Shown here: one piece after another, positions 8,367 through 17,116 of the stretch
Numbering within the stretch: position 1 is the stretch's first letter
How the letters are laid out: each line of letters starts with the position of its first letter
Source: Tamlana crocina
GTDB taxonomy: Bacteria > Bacteroidota > Bacteroidia > Flavobacteriales > Flavobacteriaceae
Assembly: GCA_040429635.1 (NCBI GenBank)
Contig: CP158972.1
Location: 873,501 to 937,500, forward strand
Length of the DNA: 64,000 nt
Reading direction: 5' to 3'
Program-made: the position numbers and the translations under genes
The notes under the pieces: generated by a model
Database searches by the model: none
The model's input: the letters and a program-made list of their open reading frames with translations, nothing else
What the model was told of the DNA's origin: nothing

Positions 8367-8411
8367 TCAATAAAACTTATTGAATCAAAGGTTAATTATA
8401 AATTAAATTTG
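8367..8411 (+). promoter_or_regulatory. dps promoter with candidate OxyR operator
   Basis: A perfect inverted repeat TCAATAA-AAC-TTATTGA occupies 8367-8383. A -7 element TAAATTTG lies at 8404-8411. The repeat overlaps the -33 position (TTG at 8380-8382), where an activator such as OxyR could contact polymerase. Assignment to OxyR is inference from the divergent gene pair. Confidence 0.5.
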
Positions 8412-8436
8412 TAGCAAACAAAAAAGCATAGTAATC

Positions 8437-8916
8437 ATGACACTTAATAGTATTGGATTAGACTCACAAAAAACAAAAGTTTTAGCCAACGATTTAAATA
8501 CATTATTGGCCAATTTTCAGATTTATTATCAAAATTTACGAGGCATCCATTGGAATATAAAAGGAAAACGTTTTTTTGATTTACACGAAAAATTTGAAGA
8601 ACTGTACACCGATGCCAACGCGAAGGTTGATGAAATTGCCGAGCGTGTGCTTACCTTGGGCGAAACGCCACTGCACACTTTTGAAGACTATTCTGCGAAA
8701 GCACAAGTGCCCGTTGGAAAGAATATTTCAGAGGATGAAAAAGCCGTAGAATTGATTGTGGATTCGTTAACCGAATTGTTGAAAATTGAAAGACAAATTC
8801 TGGACGAATCGGACGATGCCAATGATGAAGGTACCAACTCGATGATGAGCGATTTTATAACGGAACAGGAAAAAACGGTTTGGATGATGAAAGCTTGGTT
8901 GGGCGAAACCGTTTAA
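8437..8916 (+). CDS. dps: Dps ferritin-like DNA-binding protein
   Basis: A 159-residue Dps family member. The ferroxidase residues are present with the family's spacing: His38 (RGIHWN), His50 (DLHEKF), Asp65 and Glu69 (VDEIAER). It should assemble as a 12-subunit shell that oxidises Fe(II) with peroxide and protects DNA. There is no long Lys-rich N-terminal tail, so direct DNA binding may be weak. It is divergent from oxyR and followed by a hairpin terminator, so it forms its own transcript, probably induced by peroxide. Confidence 0.95.
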   Translation: MTLNSIGLDSQKTKVLANDLNTLLANFQIYYQNLRGIHWNIKGKRFFDLHEKFEELYTDANAKVDEIAERVLTLGETPLHTFEDYSAKAQVPVGKNISEDEKAVELIVDSLTELLKIERQILDESDDANDEGTNSMMSDFITEQEKTVWMMKAWLGETV

Positions 8917-8942
8917 CCTAAGCAGATTGATTGATAGCGATG

Positions 8943-8969
8943 AAAGGCAGCCCTTGTGGTTGCCTTTTT
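8943..8969 (+). terminator. Terminator of dps
   Basis: AAAGGCA pairs with TGCCTTT (stem extended by a G-U and two G-C pairs) and is followed by a T run, 26 bases after the dps stop. Confidence 0.8.
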
Positions 8970-8974
8970 ATGTT

Positions 8975-10306
8975 TTACAACAAACCCCGCGCCTTAATTT
9001 CCAGATATTTGTTTATCGTGTCAATGGTTAAATTTTCGGGTGTGGTTAATATGGAATGGATGCCGTGCTTTTTCAGTTCGTTGACAATAAGGCGTTTTTC
9101 AAAATCGAATTTTTCGGAAATAACCTTATCATAAACCTGCTGGATGGTTTTGGCGTCATCATGAATCAAGGCATCCAATTCGGTGTTTTTAAAGAAAATA
9201 ACCACCAACAAATGACTTTTGGAAATGGCTTGTAAATACGCAAGTTGCCGTTCCAAACCATCTAAAGTTTCAAAGTTGGTGTACATCAAAATGAGGCTGC
9301 GTTGGGTAATGTGCCGCTTTACGTTGGCGTACAATCGGCTGAAATCGCTTTCAAAAAAATCGGTTTTTACGTTGTAAAGCGACTCTAAAATCAACTGCAT
9401 TTGCGAGCTTCGGCGTTCGGCTACCACTACATTTTCAATCTTTTTAGAAAAGGACAACATCCCCGCTTTGTCGTGTTTTTTTAGTACTACATTGCTAATC
9501 ACTAATGCAGAATTTATAGCATAATCCAGTAGACTTAAACCTTCAAAGGGCATTTTCATCACGCGACCTTTATCGATGACCGAATACACGGGTTGCGATT
9601 TTTCATCCTGAAATTGATTTACCATCAATTGGTTTTTCTTGGCGGTGGCTTTCCAGTTTATGGTTCGCAGGTCGTCGCCCAAAACATAATCCTTTATTTG
9701 TTCGAATTCCATGGAGTGCCCCAAACGACGCACTTTTTTCAAACCATATTCCAGAGAATTTTGGTTGATGTTTAAAAGCTTGAACTTTTTCAGTTGCTTA
9801 AAACTAGGGTAGGTGGGCACCATAGCTTTGTCGCTGAACGTGTAGCGCTTGGCGACAATGTTCAATACCGAATGGGCGTAAACGTTCAAACTGCCAAAAT
9901 GATATTCGCCACGTTCGGTGGGGCGCAAATTATAGGTGATGGTTTTTTCTTTTCGGGGCGCAATACTGTTTTTCAGTTTAAAATCCCGCGCTTGGAATTG
10001 TTCCGGTATTTCGTCAATGATTTCTAAATGAATGGTGAAAGGATACCTATTTTCAAACTGTAAAGTCACCGTATTTTTGTCGCCGTTGGAGAATTTATCG
10101 GGCACTATCCGTTCAGCCTGTATTTTGTTTTTTCCGAGGAAAACAATTAATACGTCCAAAATAAAAAGCACCATCAAAATCAAGATGGAAAGTTGCGCCA
10201 CATTAAACAACAACGGAATAAAATAACTTATGGCAAACAGCACCACAATGCCAATTCCAGCATAGAAAAATCGGGGTTGTATGTAAAATGGTCTAAGGAA
10301 TCTCAA
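8975..10306 (-). CDS. DUF58 domain protein
   Basis: A 443-residue protein with two N-terminal membrane helices (residues about 14-57), then the DUF58 core. The signature GDDLRTINWKATAKKNQLMVNQF is present (about residues 211-233), followed by a von Willebrand A-like domain. The usual metal-site motif is degenerate (IDKGRVM). It is the last gene of a leftward set after moxR; MoxR/DUF58 pairs are thought to act as a chaperone/adaptor system for envelope proteins. The precise client is unknown. Confidence 0.88.
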   Translation of the reverse strand: MRFLRPFYIQPRFFYAGIGIVVLFAISYFIPLLFNVAQLSILILMVLFILDVLIVFLGKNKIQAERIVPDKFSNGDKNTVTLQFENRYPFTIHLEIIDEIPEQFQARDFKLKNSIAPRKEKTITYNLRPTERGEYHFGSLNVYAHSVLNIVAKRYTFSDKAMVPTYPSFKQLKKFKLLNINQNSLEYGLKKVRRLGHSMEFEQIKDYVLGDDLRTINWKATAKKNQLMVNQFQDEKSQPVYSVIDKGRVMKMPFEGLSLLDYAINSALVISNVVLKKHDKAGMLSFSKKIENVVVAERRSSQMQLILESLYNVKTDFFESDFSRLYANVKRHITQRSLILMYTNFETLDGLERQLAYLQAISKSHLLVVIFFKNTELDALIHDDAKTIQQVYDKVISEKFDFEKRLIVNELKKHGIHSILTTPENLTIDTINKYLEIKARGLL

Positions 10307-10311
10307 TCTTT

Positions 10312-10349
10312 GTTAGAAGTTAGAAGTTAGAAGTTAGAAGTTAGAAGTT
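10312..10349. repeat. Tandem repeat of a 7-bp unit (GTTAGAA x5)
   Basis: Five perfect copies of GTTAGAA are followed by GTTGCC in the gap between moxR and the DUF58 gene. Similar degenerate strings occur in the rRNA spacer (about 61865-61905). Confidence 0.85.
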
Positions 10350-10421
10350 GCCACGAATTCACGAATGTTTTAATTGTATAGTGAGTACTGCCTACTGCGA
10401 CTGATAACTTAAAACTGAAAA

Positions 10422-11495
10422 CTACCTCGGAATTTCCACAGTTTCAATTATTTGTTTAATAATTTGCTTGCTGGTAACGCCTTCCATTTCGCGTTCTGGG
10501 GTAACAATTACACGGTGGTGAAGTACGGGAATGGCGGCTCGTTTGATGTCTTCTGGGGTTACAAAATCACGTCCGCCCATAGCGGCAAAGGCCTTACTGG
10601 CTTTTAAAATAGCGATGGATGCCCGTGGCGAAGCACCCAAATACAAAAACGGATTACTTCGTGTTGCAACTATAATTTGCGCAATGTATTTTAGTAAGTG
10701 CTCCTCTACCAAAACTTGAGTGACCAACTGTTGGTATTCGGCTATTTGTTCGGCTGTTAAAAATGCTGTGATTTCATCGGTTTTGGCTTTGTTTTTCAGT
10801 TGGTGCTCTCGGGTTAATATTTCAATTTCATCGTCTAAATCAGGGTAATCCACATCAATTTTAAACAGAAAACGGTCTAATTGTGCTTCAGGCAAACGGT
10901 AGGTGCCTTCTTGTTCAACGGGATTTTGGGTGGCCAAAACCATAAATGGCGCGTCCAATATATATTTATGGCCGTCAATGGTGATTTGTTGCTCTTCCAT
11001 CACCTCAAACAATGCCGCTTGGGTTTTGGCGGGTGCTCGGTTTATTTCATCAATTAAAATCATATTAGAAAAAATAGGGCCTTTTTTAAACTCGAATTCT
11101 GAATCTTTCAAATTGAAAACCGAAGTTCCCAAAATATCGCTCGGCATTAAATCGGGCGTAAACTGGATACGGCTAAAACCTACGCTCAACGATTTCGCCA
11201 AAAGTTTGGCCGTAATGGTTTTCGCCACGCCGGGGACACCTTCAATAAGCGAGTGCCCTTTGGCCAATAGCGAGGCAATCAGCATATCGACCAAGTCTTT
11301 TTGGCCCACAATCACTTTGCCAACTTCTTGCTTAATTTGGTTAACGCTTTGTTGCAGTCCAGACAAGTCCAATCGGTTTTTAAATTCTAAAGTGCTGTTG
11401 TCGTTCAAGGCGCTGCTGTCGATAGAATCGATGGTGTTTTCCTGTGTGTCTTCGGTAGCTGGATTCGGGTTTTGGGGTGCTTTATTGTTGTCCAT
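10422..11495 (-). CDS. moxR: MoxR-family AAA+ ATPase
   Basis: A 357-residue AAA+ ATPase. After a Gln/Asn/Asp-rich N-terminal tail of about 45 residues, it has Walker A (GVPGVAKT), Walker B (ILIDEINRAPAKTQ), and a sensor 1 region (LATQNPVEQEGTYRLPEAQLDRF), all typical of MoxR. ATP hydrolysis probably remodels partner proteins such as the DUF58/DUF4129 membrane proteins encoded beside it. It is separated from the DUF4350 gene by two bases, so translation is likely coupled. Confidence 0.95.
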   Translation of the reverse strand: MDNNKAPQNPNPATEDTQENTIDSIDSSALNDNSTLEFKNRLDLSGLQQSVNQIKQEVGKVIVGQKDLVDMLIASLLAKGHSLIEGVPGVAKTITAKLLAKSLSVGFSRIQFTPDLMPSDILGTSVFNLKDSEFEFKKGPIFSNMILIDEINRAPAKTQAALFEVMEEQQITIDGHKYILDAPFMVLATQNPVEQEGTYRLPEAQLDRFLFKIDVDYPDLDDEIEILTREHQLKNKAKTDEITAFLTAEQIAEYQQLVTQVLVEEHLLKYIAQIIVATRSNPFLYLGASPRASIAILKASKAFAAMGGRDFVTPEDIKRAAIPVLHHRVIVTPEREMEGVTSKQIIKQIIETVEIPR

Positions 11496-11497
11496 AA

Positions 11498-12703
11498 TTA
11501 TGCGGTATAAAATGCTTCAATGTGGCGGTTTAGGTTAATGAGGTTCTCTTCAAAAAATTCGTTTTTGCTTCGTAACCAATTAATATATCCGATGGTTTTT
11601 TTAACCAACTCTTTTTTCCTTCCGGATTTAGAACTCAGTTTCTCAATGAATTCATCGTTTAAATCCGAAGTATCCAAATGGTAATCGGTTCTAATTTTTT
11701 CCAAAAAGTACGTTATTTTTTTCTCAATGAGGTTTTTGTGATCCTGAGTTTCAAAATATAGGTTTGAAACTGTCTTAACAAAATCGATTGTAGTATTGGG
11801 CAGTGGCTTGATGATTTTAATGATGCGCTGTCGGCGTTTCGCATTAAAAATCATAAATAAAATACCGAAAATAATGGCGGTGTACCAAGCCCATCGGAAC
11901 GATAGTTGCTCTAAAAACCACCCGAGATTCGATTCTTTTTCAACATTGCCGTCGTAGCCCGTTTGAATTTTGGTGTACGAGTCAAAATACACATCGTTTT
12001 CGGGTAAATACGACAGTGCTGCCTCTACATATTTGTACCGGTTGTTTTTTAAAAGGTTGTAATTGGTAAAAGTTTTGGGTTCGGTATGCAGGTAAATTTT
12101 GCCATTACCGAAAGGGATTTCAAGAAAATTAATATGCCAATAATCAATTTTTGAATGCCCTAAAACGCGATAGTTTATCGAGTCGAAACGCGAAAAATAA
12201 TTGTCGCCTTCATTACGGTCAATTTCAATGGTGTTGATGTTGAAGTCTTCCAGTTTTTGAGCCGAAATGCTATCGGTTTTATTCGCGATATATTTTACGT
12301 CTATATGCAGTGTGTCGTGCAGTTTCTGCGGAAAGGTGTAATCTGAAATAAATAAGGTGTTTCCTTTATCCACAAAATTAAGGAGCTCATCCACCGAGTT
12401 GTCTTCTAAATAATCGGAATTCCCAATGATGATGTAACTCCCCACGGCCACATGGTCGCCAAAACCATCTTCGGAATGCGCTCGCAAATAACTAGCTGGT
12501 TGGTGATAAACGGTTCGGATTTTATGCTTATTGAACAATTTGGGCAGTTCTTTGTAAAGCACACTAATGCCGTAGGGCTTGTTGCTTTTTTCGTTGAACG
12601 ATTCTTCCCAATCAACCGTTTTGGTGCGTTTGATGCCCACAAATATAGAGGCAGTAACCACCAAGGCAATGAGAATGAGCAGTATGGGCAAAACCTTTTT
12701 CAT
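11498..12703 (-). CDS. DUF4350 membrane protein
   Basis: I choose the ATG at 12703 (MKKVLPILLILIAL), just after the stop of the upstream gene; an earlier in-frame ATG at 12790 would overlap it by 84 bp. Length is 401 residues. There is an N-terminal membrane helix, a periplasmic DUF4350 region (DWEESFNEKSNKPYGISVLYK; NTLFISDYTF) and a second helix near residue 265 (WAWYTAIIFGILFMIF), then a cytoplasmic helical tail. It belongs to the MoxR gene set; no enzymatic role is known. Confidence 0.85.
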   Translation of the reverse strand: MKKVLPILLILIALVVTASIFVGIKRTKTVDWEESFNEKSNKPYGISVLYKELPKLFNKHKIRTVYHQPASYLRAHSEDGFGDHVAVGSYIIIGNSDYLEDNSVDELLNFVDKGNTLFISDYTFPQKLHDTLHIDVKYIANKTDSISAQKLEDFNINTIEIDRNEGDNYFSRFDSINYRVLGHSKIDYWHINFLEIPFGNGKIYLHTEPKTFTNYNLLKNNRYKYVEAALSYLPENDVYFDSYTKIQTGYDGNVEKESNLGWFLEQLSFRWAWYTAIIFGILFMIFNAKRRQRIIKIIKPLPNTTIDFVKTVSNLYFETQDHKNLIEKKITYFLEKIRTDYHLDTSDLNDEFIEKLSSKSGRKKELVKKTIGYINWLRSKNEFFEENLINLNRHIEAFYTA

Positions 12704-12705
12704 AC

Positions 12706-13434
12706 TTAACCAACTTGCTTTAAAAGGGTTGAAAAATGGGTTTTTGCCGTTTGGTACTGCTGTTGGTTTATGGCAAATTCGCCGTACCAAATGTAGTTGT
12801 AAAGGTAGGCTGTGTATTCAAAATTTTTGTTGAATGGCTTGTCGATTATTTCATTGAGGTACTCGCTGTTGGTTTTGTCTTCCTCAACTTTTATATAGTT
12901 TTTTAGGCTTAAATGTTTTAAAACCAGTAAATAATAATAGCGAATGGCGAGGCGATAATCGCCCGAATTTTCAGCATTTAAAATGAAAGCGTCGATGTCG
13001 GATTGTTCAATATTTTCGGCCGTAATGTCTTCGTGTTTGCCAATGCTTCGGTTATGCTTTCGCGAGAATAATCCGGAGCTGCCTTCGTTTATTAAAATAT
13101 AGGCCAGAAATATTACCGCGCCAATAATAGCGATATAAAATAGCCAACTAATCGGCCTTAAATCCATGGAGAGGAACCCCTCATTGTTGTCCTCTTTGCT
13201 TTTGATTTTGTCGTTTTTTTTATAGTCTTCGTAATTGCCCGAACCCATGGGGGTTTCACCAACTATGTCGTGCCCTTCGTAATTGTATTTGTTTCCGCTG
13301 TAACGTTCTTTGAAATCGTCATCGAACTGCCGGATGTTCTGTGGAACTTCAGAAAATGAAAGCGCCAATGAAGATTGAAAAAGAAAGCATATCAACAGCA
13401 AGAAAGGGATAATATGTATTTTGGGGTTTTTCAA
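12706..13434 (-). CDS. DUF4129 membrane protein
   Basis: A 242-residue protein with a signal/anchor at residues 8-27, a second membrane helix near residue 95 (PISWLFYIAIIGAVIFLAYIL) and a C-terminal DUF4129 region containing YRLAIRYYYLLVLKHLS and the closing YIWYGEF motif. It overlaps the SpoIIM-family gene by four bases and precedes the DUF4350 gene by two. In Bacteroidota this protein is a regular member of the MoxR cluster. Function unknown, probably part of a membrane complex. Confidence 0.85.
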   Translation of the reverse strand: MKNPKIHIIPFLLLICFLFQSSLALSFSEVPQNIRQFDDDFKERYSGNKYNYEGHDIVGETPMGSGNYEDYKKNDKIKSKEDNNEGFLSMDLRPISWLFYIAIIGAVIFLAYILINEGSSGLFSRKHNRSIGKHEDITAENIEQSDIDAFILNAENSGDYRLAIRYYYLLVLKHLSLKNYIKVEEDKTNSEYLNEIIDKPFNKNFEYTAYLYNYIWYGEFAINQQQYQTAKTHFSTLLKQVG

Positions 13435-14420
13435 AGTTGTGACGGACTTAACACAGGTTGCTGTGTAATTTGCTTTTGGATTTTAAACGGATACACTAAA
13501 TAGTAATAACTAATGATGCCCAAAGTAATTAAAATAATGCCCACCGAAAGCCAATGCGGCATAATGTTGGAATAACGGGTTACAAAGCCCTCCAAAAAAC
13601 CAGCTGCAAAGGTAAACGGCATGGTGCTGATCAAAATTTTAATACCCGTTTTGGCGCCCATTTTAAACGAGGTGTATCGCGAATGGGTGCCCGGAAACAG
13701 AATGCTGGCCCCTAAAATGAGTCCGGCGGCACACTCAATCACAATAGCGAAAATTTCCATGCTACCGTGAATCCAAATGCCGCGAACGCTTTCCCAAAAC
13801 ACGTTTTTTTCATAAAAGAAATACTGGAACGAGCCCAGCATAATACAGTTGTTGAACATAATGTAAAGCGTGCCAACACCCAAAAATACGCCCAAAACAA
13901 AAGCGATGATGCCCACCCGTAAATTGTTGATGGTAATGCCAATAAAACTGCCCCAATTGCTACCGCTCTTATAAACGGCCACGGGGTCACCTTTTTCAAT
14001 ATTTTCCAACGACATGTTTACATAATTATCGCCCAAAACGGAACGTACAAACTCGCCATCGTTGGCGGCCGAGATCACGCCAATAAAAGTAAAGGCGAAA
14101 AAAATGATAAAGGCCACATAAATAAACTTTCGGAATTGATAGCAGATTAGCGGCACTTCGGTTTTCCAAAAACCTACCAATCGGTTGGTGTCGTGACGCT
14201 TCGTTTTATAAATTTTTTGAAAGGCTTTGGCGGCCAATTGGTTTAAATAAGTAATAACCTTGCTTTTGGGGTAGTAGGTTTGGGCGTAAGCCAAGTCGTT
14301 TATTAAATGGATGTACTGAGAAGCTAACTCATCGGGATTTTTAAAATCGTTATTGAAAATGGCCTTTTCAAAACTGAGCCATTTTTCCTTATTTTGTTTG
14401 ATGAATGAAACTTCCCTCAT
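13431..14420 (-). CDS. SpoIIM-family membrane protein
   Basis: A 329-residue integral membrane protein with about six helices, starting near residue 100 (FIYVAFIIFFAFTFIGVI). It contains the stage II sporulation M family features NNLRVGIIAFVLGVFLGVGTLY and IHGSMEIFAIVIECAAG. The organism does not sporulate; in Bacteroidota the family occurs with MoxR, DUF58 and RDD genes, as here. It is the first gene of the leftward set and is divergent from the RDD gene. Its transported or assembled substrate is not known. Confidence 0.88.
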   Translation of the reverse strand: MREVSFIKQNKEKWLSFEKAIFNNDFKNPDELASQYIHLINDLAYAQTYYPKSKVITYLNQLAAKAFQKIYKTKRHDTNRLVGFWKTEVPLICYQFRKFIYVAFIIFFAFTFIGVISAANDGEFVRSVLGDNYVNMSLENIEKGDPVAVYKSGSNWGSFIGITINNLRVGIIAFVLGVFLGVGTLYIMFNNCIMLGSFQYFFYEKNVFWESVRGIWIHGSMEIFAIVIECAAGLILGASILFPGTHSRYTSFKMGAKTGIKILISTMPFTFAAGFLEGFVTRYSNIMPHWLSVGIILITLGIISYYYLVYPFKIQKQITQQPVLSPSQL

Positions 14421-14473
14421 GTATTTCTTTTGTAAGAAACTAAATTTTTAATATCAAAAAATAAATTTTGTCA

Positions 14474-14534
14474 CTTCGAGCGGAGTCGAGAAGTTATAAA
14501 GTAAAAGTTTTTAAAAGTCTCGACTCCGCTCGAC
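14474..14534. repeat. Paired GAGCGGAGTCGA repeats forming a hairpin
   Basis: CGAGCGGAGTCGAGA (about 14476-14490) and its reverse complement TCTCGACTCCGCTCG (about 14518-14532) flank a 27-bp AT-rich loop. It is one copy of a short repeat family seen also near 6838, 15370, 19065 and 27022-27101. The hairpin lies in the divergent gap between the SpoIIM and RDD genes. Confidence 0.75.
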
Positions 14535-14586
14535 CAGACATATACAGCGTATTTGTTTTTATAAATTTTAGAATAAAAAAATCGTG

Positions 14587-14594
14587 TATTTTTG
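14587..14594 (+). promoter_or_regulatory. -7 promoter element of the RDD gene
   Basis: TATTTTTG matches TAnnTTTG and predicts a start near 14601, leaving a leader of about ten bases before the ATG at 14612. Confidence 0.5.
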
Positions 14595-14611
14595 ATAAAT
14601 TAAAATATAAA

Positions 14612-15331
14612 ATGTCAGAGTTACAAATTAACACGACCCAAAATGTAAAAATTGCCTTCCGTGCCAGTGGAGCGGGAGAGCGGTTATTGGCATTCATCAT
14701 TGATATGGCCATTAAAATTGGGTATTTAATGTTGATGAGCTATGCGTTCGGCGCTTTTGATAACATGGACCAATGGTCGCAAATCGCCATTAACACGGTG
14801 TTGAGTTTCCCGGTGATGTTTTACACTTTGGCATTGGAGTCACTTTTTGAAGGCCAAACCATAGGAAAAAGGGTGCTGAAAATTAAAGTGGTTAAGATTG
14901 ATGGCTATCAAGCGTCGTTTGCCGATTATGTAGTGCGCTGGTTTTTCAGGATTGTAGATATTTATATTTTCGGGATGGGCTTTTTCGTGATGCTGTTCAG
15001 TAAAAAAACGCAGCGCATTGGCGATATGGCAGCGGGCACGGCGGTCATCGGATTGAAGGACAGCGTAAATATCAGTCACACCATTCTTGAAAATTTACGG
15101 GACGATTATAAACCCACCTATCCGAATGTGATAAAGCTGTCTGATAACGATGCAAGAATCATAAAAGACACCTTTAGCGTGGCACGAGTGGCGAAAGATT
15201 ACCAAACTTTAATAAAATTGCGAAATAAAATTGTTGAAGTTGTGGGCATAAAAGAAGTGAAGCAAAAAACGGACATGGAATTCATTGACGTGATTTTAAA
15301 AGATTATAATTATTACACCCAAGATATGTAA
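14612..15331 (+). CDS. RDD-family membrane protein
   Basis: The ATG at 14612 (MSELQINTTQNVKIAF) is chosen because the longer frame from 14468 runs through the repeat hairpin and promoter. The 239-residue protein has the RDD signature (ASGAGERLLAFIIDMAIK), three or more membrane helices, and the second family block GQTIGKRVLKIKVV, ending with a soluble tail of about 90 residues. It is divergent from the SpoIIM/MoxR gene set, with which RDD genes are regularly associated. The role may be in envelope stress or ion transport; unproven. Confidence 0.88.
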   Translation: MSELQINTTQNVKIAFRASGAGERLLAFIIDMAIKIGYLMLMSYAFGAFDNMDQWSQIAINTVLSFPVMFYTLALESLFEGQTIGKRVLKIKVVKIDGYQASFADYVVRWFFRIVDIYIFGMGFFVMLFSKKTQRIGDMAAGTAVIGLKDSVNISHTILENLRDDYKPTYPNVIKLSDNDARIIKDTFSVARVAKDYQTLIKLRNKIVEVVGIKEVKQKTDMEFIDVILKDYNYYTQDM

Positions 15332-15610
15332 GCAGAGAACCACGTTTTACTGAGCAAAACGTGTGTGAATCGCTTACCCTGAGCGGAGTCGAAGGGTCTT
15401 TTAGAAGGTCGCCAAATTTTTCACATGTAATGCGGAAAAATTTATGCAGACTGCTTATTCCGAGCTTGTCTCGGAATCTTAGAGAACCGTTATTGTGAGA
15501 GAAACAGCCTGCACTGAGCGCATTCGCGGTGAAGCAATCTGTTTAATTTTAAGGTTCAATTTATGAGATTGCGTCACTCTGTTCGCAATGACGATTAACA
15601 AATAAAATGT
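15332..15610. repeat. Intergenic cluster of dispersed short repeats
   Basis: This 279-bp gap contains CTGAGCGGAGTCGAAGGG (from about 15370), TTCCGAGCTTGTCTCGGAA (hairpin near 15467), a 36-bp repeat at 15505-15540 (CAGCCTGCACTGAGCGC...) found inverted at 33900-33935, and GAGATTGCGTCACTCTGTTC near 15570. No gene is seen. Confidence 0.65.
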
Positions 15611-16228
15611 ATGTTCTACACCATAGATATTTTAGGAACCATAGCCTTTGCCATTTCGGGGGTGTTGGTGGCTTTTAACAAACGGATGGATTTGTTCGGT
15701 ATTTTGATTATCGCCTTTGTTACGGCCGTTGGGGGCGGTACGCTGCGCGACGTACTTATTGGTGAAACGCCAGTAAGTTGGATGCGCGATATGACCTATA
15801 CATACGTGATTTTGGCCTCGGCCATTTTTGCCATCATTTTTAGGAGTAAAATCAATTATTTGCGTACCTCGCTGTTTTTATTCGATACCATTGGAATTGG
15901 GCTGTACACCCTAGTGGGTATTGAAAAAGGATTGAATGCCGGGTTAAATCCTATTATTTGTATCGCCTTGGGAACCATGACTGCCAGTTTTGGCGGGGTA
16001 ACCCGCGATATTCTCTGTAACGAAATACCTGTTATTTTTAGAAAGGAAATTTACGCCACCGCCTGTATTCTAGGAGGTGTTATCTATTTTGTGCTGCGTG
16101 AGTTCCCGATAAAGGACGATTTTGTTTTTATCATTGCCGGATTTGTAGTCATCATTGCCCGATTGCTGGCCGTAAAGTTTAAGATTGCCTTACCGAATAT
16201 TTACAGGGGCGATGTGGATACCGATTAA
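15611..16228 (+). CDS. TRIC-family cation channel (YicG/UPF0126 type)
   Basis: A 205-residue protein with about seven membrane helices. The duplicated family motifs are clear: GGGTLRDVLIGETPVSW (about residue 41) and FGGVTRDILCNEIPVIF (about residue 126). Such prokaryotic TRIC proteins form trimeric potassium-permeable channels in the inner membrane. It overlaps the convergent NUMOD4/HNH gene by four bases at the 3' end. No operon partner is seen. Confidence 0.93.
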   Translation: MFYTIDILGTIAFAISGVLVAFNKRMDLFGILIIAFVTAVGGGTLRDVLIGETPVSWMRDMTYTYVILASAIFAIIFRSKINYLRTSLFLFDTIGIGLYTLVGIEKGLNAGLNPIICIALGTMTASFGGVTRDILCNEIPVIFRKEIYATACILGGVIYFVLREFPIKDDFVFIIAGFVVIIARLLAVKFKIALPNIYRGDVDTD

Positions 16229-16773
16229 TACTCCGTAACCGACCCCCAATTTTCTCCTGTTTTTATGCGGTAAAGTTGCATTTCGGAAATACCGAATTGT
16301 TTGGCTATCATTTTTAATCGGGTCCGTCGGTTGGGATCGTTAATTTTACGCTTTATGAGCTTTACCTTAGTTTCCGTAAGTTTGGAATAAGTTCGTTTAC
16401 GGGGTTTGTTCTTATATTCGGGATTGCTAAATTGATGCTGCTCTTTCTCGCGTTTTGTAGCCCATTTTAGGTTTTCTACGCGATTGTTGGTTTTATCGTA
16501 ATCCAAATGAATCACGAAAACCCCATCGTTTTGCTCCAAAAAATGCTGGGCGACCAATTTGTGTACGTATCGGCTGGTCGATTTTCCGTTATGTTTTTGT
16601 TTTACATGAAGGTTTCGGTAGCCGTTAATAAAAGATTCTTTTACTATAAATTCCTTTTCACCTTTGCAATTTATTATTCTACCGTAATTTGATATTTTGA
16701 ATTTTTCGTTATCGGCAATGTTATCATCAAATTCAATCCACTTCCATTCTTCATTCCTATAATTCCTGATCAT
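16225..16773 (-). CDS. NUMOD4/HNH endonuclease-like protein
   Basis: A 182-residue protein with an N-terminal NUMOD4 motif (EEWKWIEFDDN...FKISNYGRI), a central HNH-like region (VHKLVAQHFL; VIHLDYDKTNNRVENLKWAT, with the catalytic-type His and the Asn pair), and a C-terminal helix-turn-helix (LKMIAKQFGISEMQLYRIKTG). This is the layout of free-standing homing-type HNH proteins, common in Flavobacteria genomes. Usual canonical HIDG is HLDY here, so activity is uncertain. No intron or intein is evident at this site. Confidence 0.85.
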   Translation of the reverse strand: MIRNYRNEEWKWIEFDDNIADNEKFKISNYGRIINCKGEKEFIVKESFINGYRNLHVKQKHNGKSTSRYVHKLVAQHFLEQNDGVFVIHLDYDKTNNRVENLKWATKREKEQHQFSNPEYKNKPRKRTYSKLTETKVKLIKRKINDPNRRTRLKMIAKQFGISEMQLYRIKTGENWGSVTEY

Positions 16774-17116
16774 AATTAATTTTTTTGAGAGACTTTGTCA
16801 AATTACGAAAACTTGTTTTAAACCGCAAATAGCAAGTGAAATTGTAATTTACGAGTGCAAAGATAATAGGTGCATGGGGTATATAAAAATGGTTTTTAGT
16901 GGTTTCTGGTTAAGATGAATGGAAGTATGTCCCTTTAGCTGTCGGAAGAAACCATTTGTTTAAAGGGCTTTCCCTTCTTAGGGTTGACGTATATTTTCAA
17001 AAAAAAAAACAAACGCCCTTAAAATGGGCGTTTTATATCTTGTTTTTTATAAAATTAGGGGCTTGTGCAACGGTTGTCGGTGTTGGCTGTAGTGTTTTTT
17101 AAGTCATATAAATTTA
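16774..17116. other. Intergenic region with a possible coding relic
   Basis: These 343 bp contain the minus-strand terminator at 17012-17034. On the minus strand, a short frame ending at a stop at 16937-16935 reads YVNPKKGKPFKQMVSSDS; it may be the tail of a lost gene. No start or domain is visible. Confidence 0.35.
17012..17034 (-). terminator. Terminator of the YD-repeat-like lipoprotein gene
   Basis: AAACGCCC pairs with GGGCGTTT around a 7-nt loop; read leftward it is followed by a run of T. It lies about 83 bp after the stop of the gene to the right. Confidence 0.8.

Noticed and set aside
10312..10349. CRISPR-like tandem repeat
   Set aside because: The unit is 7 bp without spacers, so it is a simple tandem repeat.
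16225..16773. Homing endonuclease inside an intron or intein
   Set aside because: It stands between two intact genes; no split host gene or intron is seen.
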